Source: Rhynchonema sp. JSB1_4
Taxonomy: Eukaryota; Nematoda; Chromadorea; Monhysterida; Xyalidae
DNA length: 64,000 nt
Direction of reading: 5' to 3'
Assembly: GCA_030248065.1 (NCBI GenBank)
Contig: JASAMV010006142.1
Location: forward strand, 1-64,000
Part shown: piece by piece, positions 57,966-64,000 of the stretch
Numbering within the stretch: position 1 is the stretch's first letter
How the letters are laid out: every line of letters starts with the position of its first letter
Translations under genes and position numbers: made by a program
Notes under the pieces: model-generated
Database searches by the model: none
What the model was told of the DNA's origin: nothing
The model's input: the letters and a program-made list of their open reading frames with translations, nothing else

Positions 57966-58181
57966 CCCGCGGGTCGCGCGCTACAGGCGGCGTGCATACA
58001 GTACAAAGCTGTAGCAGTGACACAAAACAAGTCCTCTCTGCGCAAGACAAGTCCAATGTGCTACATCGATCGATAATCAAATAAAATGCTGTGGCAACCA
58101 AACGGTTGGGTGAAGAGTGTTTAAATTTTGTTGAAAGTACCCTCAGACCTTTCAGATCACCTGTTTTCGCGACAGGGAATT

Positions 58182-61100
58182 ATGTTCAGAAAATGGTACG
58201 TACGCAGAAACTTCACACGTCGTCACATCATCCCAACCAGTCTGATCTTTTTTCTGGTTCTTTGCCTGGTGTTTCCAGACCTCAATGTAATTCGATCGCT
58301 CGGTAAGGTGTTAAAATTGTTTCAATATCTTTGGTACACTGTTTTTGCCTGTTTTCCAATTGAGCCGAACGAAGCAATCAAATGTGGAAACCAGTCACAG
58401 CGAGGTTCTTTGTCCAAAAATGCTTTTTGTGCGAGAATGATGTTCTGCCGATTTTTGTCAAACCGTTCAGCTTTGAGAAAAAAACAAGCCGACATGCACT
58501 TTGTTGATATCCAGGTCGGCGTGTGGACTGCGTCGGGGTTGACTTTGTAAGAAATGCGTATTTATGCTCATTACACACGATTAAGAAGCAACCAGTCGTC
58601 TGCGCGTTGGCTATTTGTTGCGCACGCGCTTGTTGTGCACAGACACACATGGTCAGCTGCTCAGGTTTCAAGGGATGGGTGCGGTTATACTCGTTCCGCG
58701 GAATAGAAGGAACGGCTGAAGGAACGATCGTTTCCGCTGACGTGGTTATACTTCGCCCGAAGAACAGCGGAAACGAGTATAGCCACGTCACACGGAACGA
58801 TCTGACGCAATTGACAAGGAACGAAAAAACGTTCCGCGGAATAGAAAGAACGAAGTCAAAACATCTTGACTTTCAGGACAGTTCCTTGAGCTTCAACTGC
58901 TTGAAATTGTCACTAAGAGACCTTGGCATGTCGAAACTTTTACTTTTTGGATACGGCAATGTCAGAATGAAGCATTTTCAAACCTGAAAACGCTCAAAAG
59001 AACGATTTTGGGCTGCCATGGTGTTCAAACAAAAGGAATTCATAACACACTCCCATCTACACAAGATCTTCTCCATCTTCGTCTGCATTTCACACAATTA
59101 CCGAAAAATAATATGACGAAATAAAAGCGGTAGACATTGTGTGAGAGTCAGAGGTCGCAATCAGGCCGGGTTTGGCCGGGCCGGCCCGGCCCGAGCCCCC
59201 AAATCTTCGGCCCGGCCCGGCCCGAACCCCCAAATCTCCGGCCCGGCCCGGCCCAGCCCGAATTTTTGGCTCAAATTTTAACCCAATTTTTGTCATAATT
59301 TTTGCGTTTTTTTACCTATTTTTTGGTTGAAAATTCATTGTTTTCCATGAAAAAGTCGTCAGATAGACAATACTGATCACTTACGTACCGAATCCGTCAG
59401 AAATTTTAGTATTTTTGACAAAAAAATCCCTACTTTTTCAATAAAATAAGTCACTTCAGAAGCTTCGAGCCGGGGTGCCGGCCCGATTGCGACCTCTGGT
59501 GAGAGTGGTCGGGGGGGGGGCAACCCCACAGCCCCCATCCGTCTGGTTCCTGGACCGGTCTAATGCGCTTGTGGTTGCCCAAATTAAACTATGAATATTT
59601 TAAGCAGAACTAATTCGATTAAGACAGCATCCGTGGCACACTCTTAGCAATCGTTTTTGTCCTCGTTTCTCGTTTTTGCCCCCCCCCCTCCCCGCCCCCC
59701 CGAAACTGAGGGGCTGAATGCTGTTTCACGGAAAGGTGATGGTGTGGGTGTGGTGCTTTTTACGGATAGTTTATAGATGTTGATTATTTTTTCTTCATGT
59801 TTCAGCTGTTTGCAATGATTGCCAAGCTCAATAATTTGCTCAGCAGCCTCCCTAAAATTGCCGGGGCGGGGACGCCCTTCTATTTTTTCTCTGCCATTAG
59901 TTTGTGGAAGAACGCGCCGGAACAGCGGAAACGCTGAAGGAATGAAAGAATAGAATGAATAGAGGAAATTCGTTGCCGCTGTTCTTTCATTCCGTCACGG
60001 AACTGTACAATTTTCGTTCTTCGGAATGAGTATGACCGCGCCTTAATGAAAACATCTTGATGTCAAGTCAAAGGGTCGAACCCGACCTGGCTGTCAGGCA
60101 AGTACATTAACATTTGTAATCAGCAACACTGGCCGTTAAAATACTTGCAGGATTCTACAACGAGGTTCAACCGGCGCCCTTAGCAGCGTCGGCACCATTG
60201 TTCATATACAATCAATCGTACTACTACCTTCGATCGAGGCAGATTCGTCTGACGATGGTGACCAGTTGCGAGTCAATGCAATATCGACTCGACCTGGGTG
60301 TGTCTTCTTTCCTCAGTTCCATTGGTGCTGTGAATCTATTTAAAATTCAACTGTTCTGATTCTCTGATTTTATTTTTGACCAATTACCCGTGGAAGGCCT
60401 TGAAGACCGGCAACCTTCTCTAGTTGCATTGTTTGTTTCAGTTGTAAACAACCGCAGCTACGAGGGTCGCCTTGAAGCGATAGTCATATGTGATAAAGCC
60501 ACGTACAACCCAGGTTGCTCAATCTACGCTTACAGTTACACGGCCCGTGTACCAGATCAAAATTTGGCTGAGTTAGTAAAAATCATCTACTTTCATTTGT
60601 TATGCAAGGTTTCATACGAATTAAATTTATGAACTTAAATGACAGCGAAACCTGGTTAAAGGCCAAGTACGCCAACACGAGCCCGGTTTCGGAGGTGGTG
60701 TGCTTACAAAACGAATAGAAAGAGTAAATCGTCATGCACCAGGTTGTATTCGACAACGTGTAACGTTTCCCAAATCAGCAGCCACGTATGAATGTTTCAC
60801 TTGTCGGCTATCTCCAAAATCGGACACGTGTTAACGTAGTGTCACTATACATGCCTTTCAACACACCGTTTCATTTCAGTCCTTTACAATACACTTCCTT
60901 ACAAGTGACACGTTGGAAAGGTGGACGTGCGTTCAACATTCCAATCATTGTAATTCGAGAGTTACGAGCGACGACACCTCAGTACAACGTTGTGTCCTGC
61001 ATCAAACCATTGTTCCTCATGGCCGACTGGAGCCAGGTGCAAACACTGTTTCGGACAATGTTTCAATAGAAAGCACAAACCGCTCAATCGAAAGAACACA

Positions 61101-61830
61101 GGTGGCGCAAACCATCCACCTATGGCTGGCGGTGGGAGTGGAACATGTATTCCTGTATTACATTTCAATGACGAAGGACGTCGTCAGATTTTTCAGGTCC
61201 ATCAGCTTTAGCACAAGATTGTTGCTCAAGAAAAAACGAAGTTTTTGAGGTAATTTCTATTCCAGTCTACTTGCTGACCATACAGACAGCTGCGAGCTGG
61301 TGCCTTGGTCGCCATTACCCGCCGACGAATACTATCGAAAGATCTGGACAGGAGCAGCAGTTGACCCATTTTTGCATCAATAACGTTTGATTATCCAATT
61401 GAGATTGTCACTGGTTTTTGACCACCATATGTCACCAATTATTCAGTGGGGTAGCGTAAACGACTGTTTATTGCGATCAAAAGCCGTTGGCAAATACGCG
61501 ACATTCACAGACGCAGACGAAGTGATGTACTCAATGCGGGATGGGGGGTCGTTGCCGATCTTGATCGACCGATTGCAAAAAGAGGTACGAACACGTTTAC
61601 AGTCCTGCGTGATTGCAAACAGCACGCTGAACAAACGTGGCCCAACTTCAAACCATACACGGGTTGACTGAAAATTACCTGACTTTATTTCTGTTTGCAG
61701 GCCAAAAACGAAATATCGACCTTCTACTTTACGTCGATTTTATGTACGTTAAATGCGTCGGCCAAAACAGACAGTGTCCGCGCTCGCGACTTTAATTTTG
61801 ATTATATGAAGCAACTGAGCGAGCTTAATG
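58182..61830 (+). CDS. GT92 (DUF23) glycosyltransferase, 3' end not found
   Basis: Eight exons join in phase: 58182-58302, 60151-60297, 60442-60571, 60882-61035, 61102-61196, 61266-61359, 61447-61584 and 61701-61830, about 336 residues. Exon 1 encodes a type II signal anchor (PTSLIFFLVLCLVFPD) after a basic tail, as in Golgi transferases. Later exons show CIKPLFLMADWSQVQT, HLWLAVGVEHVFLYYISM, NDCLLRSKAVGKY and the DxD metal motif in FTDADE, all GT92 features. The family includes galactosyltransferases acting on N-glycan core fucose. After the donor at 61830 the expected C-terminal exons do not appear in the remaining 2.1 kb; they may lie beyond the window, or the gene is truncated. Intron 1 contains a CCGG-rich hAT MITE. 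Confidence 0.8.
58672..60045. repeat. Dispersed foldback motifs (GCGGTTATACTCGTTCC family)
   Basis: 58676-58790 folds on itself (GTTATACTCGTTCCGC against GCGGAAACGAGTATAGCC). 59905-60045 carries the related CGTTCTTCGGAATGAGTATG and ends in GACCGCGCCTT. They may be two short elements or the ends of one. G and C homopolymers lie at 59511 and 59680. Confidence 0.45.
59149..59498. mobile_element. hAT-type MITE, GGCCCGGCC-rich, 350 bp
   Basis: The ends CAGAGGTCGCAATC and GATTGCGACCTCTG are flanked by an exact 8-bp repeat GTGAGAGT (59141-59148 and 59499-59506). In intron 1 of the GT92 gene. Confidence 0.85.
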
Positions 61831-62469
61831 GTTGGAATATTATATTGTTAACAGCACGGGGTTTTAAAAATAGATAAGCGCGGTTCACAAAACTGAAACT
61901 TTGGATGTCGATTTTTTATTGGGAATCAATGCCACAACATATTTAGGAATGCTCACCAAGTTTGGTATGCCAAATATAAGTATACTTTCAGTAATTTCAA
62001 TTTAAAGGTGCTCAGTTTGCATTTTTTTGGGAAATTTTAAAAATGAAAAATGCTCAAAAAATAAATGTCAACGCAATTGGATCTCAGCCGACAAACAACA
62101 TTGAGTACTGTAACTTCCCAAACTGGACAGGTCCGCTTTTCAGCCGCGTAAAAAGTTTTGCGAAGTACCGTTTATTTTCTCTTCCATTGCTTTATTCCAA
62201 AAACCGGTCAAAAAATTGAGGGCATGTCAGAAGAGGCCAATTCTAGTAAAATCCTCACCATCAAATCTTTCGCCCGTCATGCAGATAAATCAGCACAAAA
62301 TTCTGGTTTTGGGACACCAAAAGAAACACAAATCCAAATATCGGTCAGAATGAGTAAATTTCTAATGAAAAAACAATTTTTTCACCTTTTTCTTTTCTTG
62401 GCTTATTTTTGAAATGTGTCGCTGGGAACCTGTGACACTACAACGCTGTTCTGTTCAATCGCATAGATA

Positions 62470-62734
62470 TTGGTCGCACAATGACTAAATCAGAATTCAT
62501 CTACCCTGATCTTCAGGTTCAACCTTAACCACTATGCTACTTGTATTTTTGACAAAACATTTACAGCTAAAAATAATCTAGCAGATCAACCACGTTGCCG
62601 CAGGTCTGAAACATTCTCTTTACCACATACTTTGTGTGCGATCATGCAACGCAACGTCATTGCCCCGTCACTTTCCCTCTTCACGATTCAGGAAAAAAAT
62701 TTGACCAATTCTTATATAGTCATTGTGCGACCAA
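62470..62734. mobile_element. TA-flanked MITE, TTGGTCGC family
   Basis: The inverted ends TTGGTCGCACAATGA sit between TA dinucleotides. It shares GCAACGTCATTGCCCC with the copy at 9352-9618, in inverted orientation. The interior minus strand reads GTAGCATAGTGGTTAAGG, a box-A-like string. Confidence 0.75.
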
Positions 62735-63180
62735 TATCAATACACTAATGTATGGTCTTTTGTGACATGTTATTGTGCATGTACAGCGTTCATTGAAATT
62801 CAAATTATCACTAAATGGTCTTATAAAAACCGTATTTGCATCGTCAACGATGTGCGTTCATGCAGTCTACAGGAAAGGAAATTATGTATAATACATTAAA
62901 TTTTTCCACAATCAAAAGGTGCGCTGGTGATATGTGCAAAACCAAATGTGAAAAAAGTTTTAAAAGAATTCGACAAAAGATGCAGCGCTACTATAAGTAT
63001 CGAACTCGCACACTCGCGCATTGAAGACCCAAACACTAAGGCCGCCCTCAGACAAACGCGAGAAGCGAAAAGCAAAAACTTTTTTAAGCGTAGTAATCAT
63101 CCACAGCGCACGCCAAACAGCCTCTGAAACATTTTGTTTGAGCATCACTGTGGTTTAGGCCCGTGGTTTAGGAGTTGCTG

Positions 63181-63417
<237 letters not shown>

Positions 63418-64000
63418 TGTTACTGATGTTACAGTTATTGTTATTGTTACTGTTATGTATATTACTGTATGTCTGACTCAACGCAATCTGTGCGAAACGT
63501 TCTAAAATATGTTTTGGGCATGTTTTTTTTGAAGGTTGCACGTTATTTATAAATGAGTTGTGTTGTCGCAGGATTCGCTCACCCAACGTCGACTAATTAT
63601 TCAGCAAGAACGCAATAAAGAGAAAAAGGTTGAAAAAAATTTTTTCATTACAAATCTACTCATTCTGACCGATGTTTAGATTCGTGTCTCTCAAATTTTA
63701 ATGTCCCAGAGCCGGAATTTTGTGTAGATTTTTCCGTGTGACGGGCGAAAGATTTGATGGTGAGGATTTTATTAGAATTGGCCTCTTCTGACATGCCCTC
63801 ACGTTGCTGACTAAATTTTTTAAAAATGTAATGGAAGAGAGAATATAGCAATGTTTTTAAAAAAATTATAGTGCTTAAAAATAACCAAAAAGCTGCACAA
63901 ACGCTAAAAATTTCGTTAAACCGAATGGTTTCTGCAACGAATGACAGCCTCATCAACATAAACTTGTTCCATTTTTGGAATTTCAAGAAAATTTGGACCT

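Overview
The window is a piece of an invertebrate animal nuclear genome. Its genes are split by GT-AG introns (about 38 bp to several kb), and the proteins are of metazoan type: an ABCA lipid transporter, an SLC22 transporter, a rhodopsin-type GPCR, an M17 aminopeptidase and a GT92 glycosyltransferase. The DNA is full of MITEs, foldbacks and microsatellites. I cannot name the species. All exon limits were read by eye from splice signals and reading frame and may be off by a base or two.

Region 1 (1-8999) is the right-hand part of a Polinton/Maverick (adintovirus-like) element, cut by the window start. The minus strand carries, in order of transcription, a small unknown gene, a retroviral-type integrase, a penton-like minor capsid protein, a double-jelly-roll-type major capsid protein and the start of a packaging ATPase. 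The plus strand carries a compact series of six genes: an unknown 219-aa protein, a Cys-rich membrane-anchored protein, a four-zinc-finger protein, a 164-aa protein overlapping it, a complete MATH-BTB (SPOP-type) protein and a 101-aa CARD-only protein. Several of these overlap or are separated by only a few dozen bases. The MATH-BTB/CARD pair suggests an element armed to act on host ubiquitination and death-fold signalling, and is the main discovery candidate.

Region 2 (9000-24300) holds the 3' exons of acireductone dioxygenase on the plus strand. A complete ABCA-type transporter lies on the minus strand inside one of its introns. The last dioxygenase exon is present twice. Around these sit hAT-type MITEs with exact 8-bp target duplications, a TA-flanked MITE, foldbacks and a Harbinger-like element.

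Region 3 (25000-44130) has a GPCR, nested foldbacks, a complete 13-exon SLC22 transporter with a minisatellite and a hAT relic in one intron, two exons of a second SLC22 copy, a small two-exon gene between inverted arms, and a possible secreted peptide gene, all on the minus strand. Region 4 (44751-48857) is a complete 14-exon M17 aminopeptidase. Region 5 (49900-64000) is repeat-dominated (hAT relic, a 1.08-kb palindrome, Harbinger-like and CCGG-rich MITEs, a (GT)n tract). It also holds a GT92 glycosyltransferase on the plus strand whose 3' end I cannot find.
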